64,000 nucleotides of DNA, taken from assembly GCA_963758845.1 (NCBI GenBank), contig CAVWWX010000002.1, positions 868,001 to 932,000 on the forward strand, read 5' to 3'. How positions within the stretch are numbered: the first letter of the stretch is position 1; every line of letters begins with the position of its first letter. The translations under genes and the position numbers were made by a program. Of the stretch, positions 33,051 through 40,291 are shown one piece after another. The notes under the pieces were generated by a model. It did no database searches. It saw nothing but the letters and a program-made list of their open reading frames with translations, and was not told where the DNA came from. The stretch comes from JBDTSW01 sp963758845 (GTDB lineage: Bacteria; Actinomycetota; Thermoleophilia; Solirubrobacterales; 70-9).

Positions 33051-33704
33051 ATGTATCCACGGGGCAGCCAGGAGTTCGGCCGGGCCATGGCCTTCAGCGA
33101 CGGGATCTTCGCGATCGCGATGACCCTCCTCGTGGTCACGATCACGCTCCCTGTGATCAACGACGCTGACAGCGTCCGCGAGCTCGCGGACGCGCTCAAC
33201 GACCAGACCGAGTCCTACATCAGCTTCTTCATCTCGTTCGCGGTCATCGGCCGCTACTGGTTCGCCCACCATCAGTTCGTCGGTCAGCTCGCACGCCTCG
33301 ACAACGGGCTGCTGGGAATCAACCTCGTGTACCTGGCCTTCATCGCCTTTCTGCCGTTCCCGACGGACCTGCTCGGCAACTACTTCTCGAACCCGCTCTC
33401 GATCACGATCTACGCCGTGTCGGTTGCGGTGATCAGCGGACTGGAGGTCGTGATGCTCCGCCACGCCCATCGCAGCGGGCTGATGCGTCGCAAGATGCCC
33501 AAGCCGATCTACCGGTGGTCGGTTCGCGCCTCGACGACGCCGGTGGTCTTCTTCCTCGCCTCGGTGCCGGTGGCGTTCCTCAGCACCACGGTCGCCGTGG
33601 GCGTCTGGATCCTGCAGGTCCCCGTCCAGGCGTTCCTCGACCGCGGCAAGCCGGAGGGCTTCGACGAGTTCTTCGCGCACTCGCTCGACCAGGACAGGGC
33701 GTAG
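33051..33704 (+). CDS. TMEM175/DUF1211 family membrane protein, potassium channel-like
   Basis: 217 aa with about six hydrophobic segments. The signature RAMAFSDGIFAIAMTLL at the N-terminus (R-x3-FSDG) marks bacterial TMEM175 homologues, which form tetrameric K+ leak channels. Two nucleotides separate it from tadA, so they may be co-transcribed. The stop codon directly abuts the 3' end of the convergent tRNA-Ser gene. Confidence 0.8.
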   Translation: MYPRGSQEFGRAMAFSDGIFAIAMTLLVVTITLPVINDADSVRELADALNDQTESYISFFISFAVIGRYWFAHHQFVGQLARLDNGLLGINLVYLAFIAFLPFPTDLLGNYFSNPLSITIYAVSVAVISGLEVVMLRHAHRSGLMRRKMPKPIYRWSVRASTTPVVFFLASVPVAFLSTTVAVGVWILQVPVQAFLDRGKPEGFDEFFAHSLDQDRA

Positions 33705-33793
33705 CGGAGAGGGTGGGATTCGAACCCACGAGGCAGCGTTAACCGCCCACACGATTTCCAATCGTGCACCTTAAGCCACTCGGTCACCTCTCC
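33705..33793 (-). tRNA. tRNA-Ser (anticodon GGA)
   Basis: 89-nt type II tRNA on the minus strand: acceptor GGAGAGG/CCTCTCC with discriminator G73, anticodon GGA at 33759-33757 within the CGATT-GGA-AATCG stem-loop, a long variable arm, and T loop GGTTCGAATCC. CCA is not encoded. The long variable arm and G73 are typical for serine. Confidence 0.95.
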
Positions 33794-33827
33794 GAGGCTG
33801 GGTGACGATACCGGGCTGATGGCGGGC

Positions 33828-34319
33828 TCAGCCCGCCAGCAGCTTCTGCTTCTGGGCCTCGAACTCCTCGTCGGTCAGGAGGCCCTGGGCCTTCAGGTCG
33901 GCGAGCTGGGTCAGCTGGGCGGCGACGTCCTGTCCGCCCCCGCTCACGGGGGCCGGGGCCGCTGGCGCGCCCATGCCCACGAACGAGTCAGCGACGGCGC
34001 CGAACATCTGGCGCATCGCCTCGCGGCCCGAGTCGTCGGCGATCGTCGCGTAGGCCCAGGTGTCCGTGTCCTGCGCGTCGTACCAGACCGGGTAGCGATC
34101 GCCCTGGCGCGGGATCTCAACCCGCGAGACCGTCGTCTTCTTCGTCAGGTCCATCGCCGGGCTGCCGTCGAGCGGCTCGACCCTGAACACCATTTCGACA
34201 CGCGGATTGTCGTTGACCGTCATCCCCGTGTCCCGGACGGAGACCACCGTCCCGACTCCCTTGGAGCCGGACTGCATCAGGTTCTCCGCCTTCTTCTTCT
34301 TGCTGTCGAAAAGACCCAT
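33828..34319 (-). CDS. SHOCT-domain protein
   Basis: 163 aa. N-terminus MGLFDSKKKK, then a small beta-rich domain (about 20-95) and a Gly/Ala/Pro linker. The C-terminal SHOCT helix pair is LTQLADLKAQGLLTDEEFEA. SHOCT segments mediate oligomer contacts or membrane attachment in many bacterial proteins. No transmembrane helix. Role unknown. Confidence 0.75.
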   Translation of the reverse strand: MGLFDSKKKKAENLMQSGSKGVGTVVSVRDTGMTVNDNPRVEMVFRVEPLDGSPAMDLTKKTTVSRVEIPRQGDRYPVWYDAQDTDTWAYATIADDSGREAMRQMFGAVADSFVGMGAPAAPAPVSGGGQDVAAQLTQLADLKAQGLLTDEEFEAQKQKLLAG

Positions 34320-34341
34320 GGGCGGACCCTATCGGCGCGCC

Positions 34342-35703
34342 TCACGCAAGGGCGGGCGCATCGGGCAGGCTCTCCAGGGCCGACTGCATCTCGGTCTCGG
34401 AGAACTCCAGGTCCTCCAGCTCGCCCGCGAGGTACGCGCTGTAGGCGGCCATGTCGAAGTGGCCGTGGCCGCAGAGGTTGAACAGGATCACCCGCTCGTC
34501 GCCGGACTGCTTGGCCTGCTCGGCCTCGTCGAAGACCACGCGCAGCGCGTGGGCGGGCTCGGGTGCCGGGATGATGCCCTCGGCCCGGGCGAAGCGCACC
34601 GCGGCTTCGAACGCAGAGGTCTGCGGAACGGCGCGCGCCTCGATCAGCCCCTCCTTGACCAGCGCGCAAAGGCTGGGGGCGTCGCCGTGGAAGCGCAGCC
34701 CGCCGGCGTGGACCGGCGGGGGCACGAAGTCGTGGCCCAGCGTGTACATCGGCATCAACGGGGTCATCCCCACGGTGTCGCCGAAGTCGTAGGCGAAGAC
34801 GCCCTTCGTCAGCGTCGGGCACGCTGCCGGCTCGGCGGCCAGGAACTTGGTCTCGAGGCCCTCCTTCAGGCGCTTTCGAATCAGCGGGTAGGCGATGCCC
34901 GCGAAGTTGGACCCACCGCCCACGCAGCCGATAACGACGTCGGGGTACTCGCCGGCCCGCTCCATCTGGGCGATCGCCTCCTGGCCGATCACGGTCTGAT
35001 GCAGGCAGACGTGGTTCAGGACGGAGCCCAGCGTGTACTTCGTGTCCTCGGCGCCCGCTGCGATCTCGATCGCCTCCGAGATCGCGATGCCCAGACTGCC
35101 CGACTGGTGGGCGGCCTGCGAGCGCCCGGCCTCGGTCAGGTCGGACGGGCTGCGGTGGACGGTGCCGCCCCAGGTCTCGATCATCGCCCGGCGGTAGGGC
35201 TTCTGGTCATAGGACACCCCGACCATGAAAACCTCGCATTCCAGGTCGAACATCTGGCAGGCCAGCGCCAGCGCGGAGCCCCACTGCCCGGCGCCGGTCT
35301 CGGTCACCACCTTCCGCACCCCCTGCTGCTTGTTGTAGAAGGCCTGCGGCACGGCGCTGTTCGGTTTGTGCGAGCCCGCCGGCGAGACGCCCTCGTACTT
35401 GTAGTAGATGTGCGCAGGGGTGTCGAGCGTGCGCTCGAGCCGGCGAGCGCGGTAGAGCGGGGTGGGGCGCCACAGCCGATACGCCTCGACGACCTCCTCG
35501 GGGATCTCGATGTCGGGCTCGGCCGAGACCTCCTGCTCGATCAGCGCCATCGCGAACAGCGGCGCGAGGTCCGCGGGGCCCAGCGGCTCCTTGGTGCCCG
35601 GGTGAAGCGGCGGGTGGGGCGGAGGCCCGAGGTCGGCCGGGAGGTTCACCCAGCTGGTCGGGATCTCGGACTCGTCCAGCAGGTACTTGGTCGGCTCGCT
35701 CAC
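34342..35703 (-). CDS. trpB: Tryptophan synthase beta-like protein, TrpB2 type
   Basis: 453-aa PLP enzyme joining indole and serine. The PLP Lys is in SPAGSHKPNSAV (about residue 117) and the phosphate-binding loop is GCVGGGSNFAG. The long N-terminal extension and this Lys motif are typical of TrpB2, which often works without TrpA. No other trp gene is near. GTG 35703 follows CCGGAGGAGCG. The upstream 113-nt divergent gap holds a 9-bp inverted repeat at 35756. Confidence 0.87.
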   Translation of the reverse strand: MSEPTKYLLDESEIPTSWVNLPADLGPPPHPPLHPGTKEPLGPADLAPLFAMALIEQEVSAEPDIEIPEEVVEAYRLWRPTPLYRARRLERTLDTPAHIYYKYEGVSPAGSHKPNSAVPQAFYNKQQGVRKVVTETGAGQWGSALALACQMFDLECEVFMVGVSYDQKPYRRAMIETWGGTVHRSPSDLTEAGRSQAAHQSGSLGIAISEAIEIAAGAEDTKYTLGSVLNHVCLHQTVIGQEAIAQMERAGEYPDVVIGCVGGGSNFAGIAYPLIRKRLKEGLETKFLAAEPAACPTLTKGVFAYDFGDTVGMTPLMPMYTLGHDFVPPPVHAGGLRFHGDAPSLCALVKEGLIEARAVPQTSAFEAAVRFARAEGIIPAPEPAHALRVVFDEAEQAKQSGDERVILFNLCGHGHFDMAAYSAYLAGELEDLEFSETEMQSALESLPDAPALA

Positions 35704-35755
35704 TGTCGCTCCTCCGGGTCGGTGCGCCCCCGATTCTATGATCACGTGTGTCAGG

Positions 35756-35776
35756 CCGAGACACAGTGTGTCTCGG
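35756..35776. promoter_or_regulatory. Inverted repeat CCGAGACAC-AGT-GTGTCTCGG in divergent promoter
   Basis: Perfect 9-bp arms around a 3-nt centre, between trpB2 (minus) and the YtoQ gene (plus). A TTCTATGAT element lies just to the left at about 35734. Likely operator for one or both genes. Confidence 0.5.
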
Positions 35777-35815
35777 CAGCAGCAGGTAAGGCCGAGGAGC
35801 GGCCGCAGGAGATTC

Positions 35816-36274
35816 ATGACCGTCAACGGGACCTGGAACGTCTACCTGGCCGGCGAGATCCACTCCGACTGGCGCGAGCGGATCGCCGCCGGGATCGAGC
35901 GCGAGGGCCTCCCGGTCGAGCTGCTGGCGCCGGTCACCGACCACGGCGCCTCCGACGACGTCGGCGTCGACATCATGGGCGCCGAGGACAAGAAGTTCTG
36001 GCACGACCACAAGGGCGCCGGCGTCAACGCGATCCGCACCCAGACGCTGATCCGCCGCGCCGACGTGGTCGTCGTCCGCTTCGGCGAGCAGTACAAGCAG
36101 TGGAACGCGGCCTTCGACGCCGGCTATGCGGCCGCCCTGGGCAAGCCCCTGATCTCACTGCACCCGCCCGAGCACGACCATGCCCTGAAGGAGGTCGACC
36201 GCGCCGCAATGGCGACGGCGCGCGAGCCCGAGCAGGTCGTCGAGATCCTGGCCTACGCGATCGCCGGGGGGTAG
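35816..36274 (+). CDS. YtoQ family protein
   Basis: 152-aa protein with the YtoQ signature (WNVYLAGEIHSDWRERI) and a nucleoside-deoxyribosyltransferase-like fold (FWHDHKGAGVNAIRTQTLI, DVVVVRFGEQYKQWNAAFDA). The biochemical role of YtoQ is unknown. ATG 35816 has GCAGGAGATT before it. It is divergent from trpB2. Confidence 0.82.
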   Translation: MTVNGTWNVYLAGEIHSDWRERIAAGIEREGLPVELLAPVTDHGASDDVGVDIMGAEDKKFWHDHKGAGVNAIRTQTLIRRADVVVVRFGEQYKQWNAAFDAGYAAALGKPLISLHPPEHDHALKEVDRAAMATAREPEQVVEILAYAIAGG

Positions 36275-36326
36275 CGGCGCACAGCCCTTTCGTTTCCGGA
36301 CGACCGCGCGCGGGTAGCCGCCGCGC

Positions 36327-36470
36327 ATGGAACTTTCATTGCTGTTGATCGTCATCGGGATCGTGCTCGCGATCCTTGTCCATTACGCCCTCGGCATCGC
36401 CTGCATCGTGATCGGGCTCGTGCTCTTGATCTGGCCGAGGATCTCGGCCGGCAGAACCAGCCGCGCCTGA
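36327..36470 (+). CDS. Small two-helix membrane protein, 47 aa
   Basis: Two hydrophobic helices (LSLLLIVIGIVLAILVHYAL and GIACIVIGLVLLIW) and a basic end. It fits many tiny actinobacterial membrane proteins of unknown role. No strong ribosome site. A 24-bp perfect palindrome begins 18 nt after the stop, which supports it as a transcription unit. Confidence 0.55.
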   Translation: MELSLLLIVIGIVLAILVHYALGIACIVIGLVLLIWPRISAGRTSRA

Positions 36471-36488
36471 CCTCGATCACACGCGCTT

Positions 36489-36512
36489 GAGAGCCCGGGG
36501 CCCCGGGCTCTC
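36489..36512 (+). terminator. 24-bp perfect palindrome before tRNA-Ser
   Basis: GAGAGCCCGGGG/CCCCGGGCTCTC, self-complementary over 24 bp, followed by TCGCTAG. Probable terminator of the 47-aa gene. Confidence 0.55.
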
Positions 36513-36545
36513 TCGCTAGCCTAAGCGCCGCCGCAAGGCACCCTC

Positions 36546-36636
36546 GGAGGGGTGGCAGAGCGGTTGAATGCGGCGGTCTCGAAAACCGTTATGGGCGTTT
36601 TCTCGTCCATCGAGGGTTCGAATCCCTCCCCCTCCG
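36546..36636 (+). tRNA. tRNA-Ser (anticodon CGA), integration target
   Basis: 91-nt type II tRNA: acceptor GGAGGGG/CCCCTCC with G73, anticodon CGA at 36580-36582, long variable arm, T loop GGTTCGAATCC. CCA not encoded. Its last 63 nt plus CT are repeated exactly at 42497-42561, marking it as the attachment site of the island that follows. Confidence 0.95.
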
Positions 36637-36638
36637 CT
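36574..36638 (+). repeat. Left attachment repeat (attL), 65 bp
   Basis: Starts in the anticodon stem of tRNA-Ser(CGA) and ends 2 nt past the tRNA. Identical over 65 bp to 42497-42561. The flanks differ at once (preceded by G versus A, followed by TTAG versus AGAT). Classic tRNA 3'-end duplication from site-specific integration. Confidence 0.85.
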
Positions 36639-36714
36639 TTAGAGCCAAATCCGGCTCGTTCAAGCCAGATTCCCAGGAGTCCACGCGCGTGGACGGGAGG
36701 GTCAGTCGGGGTCA

Positions 36715-37200
36715 GTGGGGGTCATTGAGTTCGTCTATCTCGCCGGGTGGGCGTTGGACGAAGGCGAAAGCATCGGGCAGCTCTTGGAGCTAAACGAGGG
36801 CAGCCTGGTTCCGACCGCTCTGCGGGAAGTGCCGTTTACGAACCCCGACGGCTCCGAGGGCGTCGACCTCTACCTCGACCAGGACGCGTTTCCCGAGGTC
36901 TTCGCCGGCGACGTTGACGACGACACGGCGCGCGTGATGGCGGCCGCCCTGCGCCCGTGGAGCGCCTCAGCACTCGGCGCGGAGTCGGGACCACCGGCGT
37001 GGAAGTCCGTCCCGTCGTGGTATCTGCTCGGCACCGAGGACAAGGCGATCCCTCCGGAGACGCAGCGCTTCATGGCAGAGCGGGCAGATTCAACGATCGA
37101 GGAGGCCCCGGCCTCGCACGCCTCGATGGTGTCGCAGCCCGAGGCCGCTGCAAAGCTGGTTATCGCCGCGGCGCGCGCGAACGTCGGCGCGACTGCATAG
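36715..37200 (+). pseudogene. Alpha/beta hydrolase, C-terminal remnant
   Basis: 161 codons matching the C-terminal half of an alpha/beta hydrolase: FVYLAGWALDEGES after the usual nucleophile strand, then the Asp-bearing WYLLGTEDKAIPPE and the His in ASHASMVSQP. The half with the GxSxG nucleophile is missing; upstream lies only the attachment repeat after 76 nt. It looks like a gene cut when the island was formed or trimmed. A hairpin follows at 37226. Confidence 0.7.
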
Positions 37201-37225
37201 GCGCCGCGCCAAGAACCCGATCAAC

Positions 37226-37258
37226 CCGAAGCCCTGGCGAAACCCGTCAGGGCTTCGG
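37226..37258 (+). terminator. Hairpin after the hydrolase remnant
   Basis: CCGAAGCCCTG, 11-nt loop, CAGGGCTTCGG: perfect 11-bp arms 26 nt after the stop. Suggests the remnant keeps its original terminator. Confidence 0.55.
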
Positions 37259-37335
37259 CCGTTGGGCCGTTAACCTGCCGCCGGGACCCTCATGAGGAAG
37301 CAGGGGGTGGCCAGCATCTATTCCGCTATGGACGA

Positions 37336-37355
37336 AAAGCGGCTAAAGCCGCTTT
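37336..37355. repeat. Inverted repeat AAAGCGGC-TAAA-GCCGCTTT
   Basis: Perfect 8-bp arms in the 184-nt non-coding stretch between the remnant and the 176-aa gene. May act as a terminator for the minus-strand gene. Confidence 0.35.
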
Positions 37356-37384
37356 GCATGGAAAGCGGCACCTCAGCCCGAGGG

Positions 37385-37915
37385 CTACGGCAGGAATGCG
37401 GCGACCCGATCGGCGGCGCCGACGGCCGACACGAGCTCGTCGAAGTCCGCGGAGACCCGGAGGGCGGCTTCTGCGACTTGGATCGTGTTCGCAAGACGTT
37501 CAAGCTCGCCACGTGCCTCGGGCTGGAAGAACAGCGCACCGCGCCCGTCGAACGCCAGTTGAGAAGCGATGGCTAGCCCCTGCGTTCGGGGGTTCTCAAT
37601 GGTGGCAACCGACGTCGCCAGAGCGAGTAGCTGTTCGCGGCAGCAACGAATCTCCATGCGGTTCAAAGGCACTTGCGGGGTTACGCGACGGAGAGGCCGA
37701 GTGGCGTCCGCCGCGGCCCGGTTGAGGGCGCGGGCAATGCGACGACGGACTCGCGCCCGGTGGAGGTGATCAACTCGCAGCTGGTGGGCGGGACTGGCCG
37801 ATGGTCGAACCCCGTCAGCGAGCTCGGCGTCTAGGCGCGGGGCTTGCACGAAGGCAAGCCACCGAGCCCTGATTCCGAGTCCGAGTCGCGCTGCCAGTGG
37901 GCCGGGTGAATTCAA
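37385..37915 (-). CDS. Hypothetical helical protein, 176 aa
   Basis: Ala/Arg/Leu-rich, mostly helical. The region QAPRLDAELADGVRPSASPA followed by RVRRRIARAL and a cysteine pair (EIRCCREQLL) resembles a conserved actinobacterial family without known role. No signal or membrane segment. It lies inside the island, transcribed on the same strand as the K+ genes but 197 nt downstream of the KdpE-like gene, so separately expressed or a read-through gene. Confidence 0.6.
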   Translation of the reverse strand: MNSPGPLAARLGLGIRARWLAFVQAPRLDAELADGVRPSASPAHQLRVDHLHRARVRRRIARALNRAAADATRPLRRVTPQVPLNRMEIRCCREQLLALATSVATIENPRTQGLAIASQLAFDGRGALFFQPEARGELERLANTIQVAEAALRVSADFDELVSAVGAADRVAAFLP

Positions 37916-38111
37916 CGGGGCCTTTCTTCGAACGCCGCTACGACGCCGACCAGACTTCCCGGCACGCCCCAGACGAGAATACCGCTGGCCCGCTAGGCGC
38001 GTTTACCACCGTTTTGGGCGAGCAGCTGCTACGCCCGACTCGCGCCAAAGATTCCGCGTCGGCGCCTATGCGTCGACGCCGACAGCCGCCTTGGGACGAG
38101 TGTCGTCCGCA

Positions 38112-38789
38112 TCACGCCACGAACCGGTAGCCGATCCCCGGTTCGGTTAACAGATACACAGGGTGGGCGGGATCGGGCTCCAGCTTCCGCCGCAGCTGCG
38201 CCACGTAGACGCGCAGGTAATTGGTCTCGGTCTCGTAATTCGGCCCCCACACCTCCTGTAGCAGTTGCCGCTGCCCGACGAGCTTGCCCTCGTCGCGAAC
38301 CAGGACCTCGAGCACGTGCCACTCCGTTGGGGTGAGGCGGACGGCCGACCCGGATCTGTCCAGCACCTCGTGGGCAGCGAGGTCGATCGTGAAGTCCTTC
38401 GTCTCGACCCTGGGCAGATCGTCGGCCTTCGACGTGCGACGAAGCGCCGCCCGCAGCCGCGCCAGGAGCTCGTCCATGCCGAAGGGCTTGGTGACGAAGT
38501 CGTCGGCTCCCGCGTCGAGGGCGACCACCTTGTCCGGCTCGCCGCTGCGAGCGGAGAGGACGATGATGGGGACCTCGCTCCAGCCCCGAAGGCCCTCGAT
38601 GACCTCGACGCCGTCCATGTCTGGCAGCCCCAGATCCAGAACGACCGCGTCGGGACGTTCGCTCGCGGCCGCCCTGAGAGCGGTCTGGCCGTCCTCGGCG
38701 AGGGTCACCTCGTACTCGCGGGCGCGCAGGTTGATGCCGAGGGCCTGCCGAAGCCCGCGCTCATCCTCGACGATCAGGACACGGGTCAC
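38112..38789 (-). CDS. kdpE: KdpE-like response regulator
   Basis: 225-aa OmpR-family regulator. Receiver: VEDERGLR, phospho-Asp in AVVLDLGLPDMDGVEV, VTKPFGMDELLARLR. Winged helix: LTPTEWHVLEVLVRDEGKL, REVWGPNYETETNYLRVYV-like pattern with TEPGIGYRF, which is characteristic of KdpE. It overlaps the sensor gene by 4 nt and is the last gene of the kimA-sensor-regulator operon. It probably binds the repeats at 42245-42295. Confidence 0.9.
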   Translation of the reverse strand: MTRVLIVEDERGLRQALGINLRAREYEVTLAEDGQTALRAAASERPDAVVLDLGLPDMDGVEVIEGLRGWSEVPIIVLSARSGEPDKVVALDAGADDFVTKPFGMDELLARLRAALRRTSKADDLPRVETKDFTIDLAAHEVLDRSGSAVRLTPTEWHVLEVLVRDEGKLVGQRQLLQEVWGPNYETETNYLRVYVAQLRRKLEPDPAHPVYLLTEPGIGYRFVA

Positions 38790-40291
38790 GCGGGGGCTCG
38801 CTGGCCTCCGGCGGCCCCGGCGAGGGGAAGGCGGATTCGCATGGTCAGCCCGCCGCCCGGGGTCGCGTCAGCCACGATCGCACCACCCATGGCGTCGACG
38901 AATCCACGGACAATCGAAAGCCCAAGACCCACCCCATCGTCGCCTTGGTCACCGAGTCGCTGGAAGGGCTCGAACAGGCGCGCCCGTCGCTGCTCGCTAA
39001 CCCCGACTCCGTGGTCGATCACCTCGAGCCGGGCGCTCTCGCCCCCGACGTGAGCGACGACCTCCACCGGGTCGTCGCCGCCTCCGTGGCGGAGCGAGTT
39101 GTCGAGGACGTTGACCAGCACACGTTGCAGCAACCCCCGATCGGCGTGGACCAGAGGCAGATCCTCTGGAACCTCAAGTACGACCCGGTCGGCCCCCTCG
39201 GGCAACCCCAGGAGGGCGCTGGCAACGATCTCATCGAGCGCCACGGCCTCGAGCCGGATGCTGAGCGCCCCCGCCTCGAGTCGGCTCGCATCAAGCAGGT
39301 TGCCGACCACGGCCTCGAGCCGGTCGCTGGACTCCTCGATCGTCGCCAGGAGCTCGTCCCGCTCCTTGTCGGACCACTCGACGTCTGACTGGCGCAGGCC
39401 GCTGACCGCCGCCTTGATCCCGGCGAGCGGCGTGCGCAGGTCGTGGCCGACCGCCGCAAGGAGCGAGGTGCGCTGTTGATCCACGGTGGCCAGGGTGCGA
39501 GCCTGCTCGGCCTCGCCGCTCAAGAGACCGCCCTCATAGGCGGTGCGAGCGGCCGCTGCAAAGGCCTCGAGCACGCGCTGGTCCTCGGCGAACAGGGCCG
39601 GCCCGCGGCCAACCAGCCGCGCGTGGGGGCCCGCCGGGATGTCGAAGCGAAGCGGGGCCTCCTCGCCGGACGGGGCCCACCCCGAATGCCCGGCATCGAC
39701 CCACTCGCCTGTGCCTCGCTGGCGTGCCATCAGGGCCACCGACTCCATGTGAAAGGTCTCACGAGCGCGGCGAAGCACATCCCGCAGCGAGTCCTTGCCC
39801 TCGAGGTCGGCGCCGGCCAGGGCCGACATCGTCTCCGCTTCGGCACGGGCCCGCTCCGCAGCGTGGGCGCGCCGAACGGCCAGCTCGATGGCGCCGCTGA
39901 CGACGGCTGCGACAGCGACGAACACGACCAGGGCCACCACCTGATCGGGGTCGCCGATCGTGAACGTGTGGACAGGCTCGACGAAGAAGTAGTTGATCAG
40001 CAGGGCCGAGGCGATCGCGGAGCCGATCGCCACCAGCAGGCCCCCGACGATGGCGATCAGGACGACCGCGAGCAGGTAGAGCAGCACCTGGGCGTCGAGG
40101 GCGAGCTCGTCCTTGAAGGCGTGCAGTGCCAGCGTCAACAGCGGCAGGAGCAGGACCGCCAGGACAAGGCCTGTGATCTGGCGGCGGCGGGTGAGGCGGA
40201 AGCGGCGGGCTAGGCGTTCTGGCACGGACTCGTCGAGCAGGTCCTCGCTGCGCAGGTAGGTGACCTCGCCATCCGCGGCCGGAGTACTCAT
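38786..40291 (-). CDS. KdpD-like sensor kinase lacking the N-terminal KdpD domain
   Basis: 501 aa. Four clustered membrane segments (about 40-130) match the DUF4118 core of KdpD. A GAF-like region follows (about 170-270), then HisKA (AAVGHDLRTPLAGIKAAVS) and HATPase (NVLDNSLRHGG, DHGVGVS, GVGLGLSIVRG). The large cytosolic KdpD and Usp domains normally present before the membrane part (about 370 aa) are absent. ATG 40291 overlaps the importer stop (ATGA). Confidence 0.87.
   Translation of the reverse strand: MSTPAADGEVTYLRSEDLLDESVPERLARRFRLTRRRQITGLVLAVLLLPLLTLALHAFKDELALDAQVLLYLLAVVLIAIVGGLLVAIGSAIASALLINYFFVEPVHTFTIGDPDQVVALVVFVAVAAVVSGAIELAVRRAHAAERARAEAETMSALAGADLEGKDSLRDVLRRARETFHMESVALMARQRGTGEWVDAGHSGWAPSGEEAPLRFDIPAGPHARLVGRGPALFAEDQRVLEAFAAAARTAYEGGLLSGEAEQARTLATVDQQRTSLLAAVGHDLRTPLAGIKAAVSGLRQSDVEWSDKERDELLATIEESSDRLEAVVGNLLDASRLEAGALSIRLEAVALDEIVASALLGLPEGADRVVLEVPEDLPLVHADRGLLQRVLVNVLDNSLRHGGGDDPVEVVAHVGGESARLEVIDHGVGVSEQRRARLFEPFQRLGDQGDDGVGLGLSIVRGFVDAMGGAIVADATPGGGLTMRIRLPLAGAAGGQRAPA

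Noticed and set aside
34207..36348. 713-codon open frame on the plus strand opposite trpB2
   Set aside because: Antisense to TrpB2 with PLP motifs and crosses the YtoQ gene in another frame; no domain seen.
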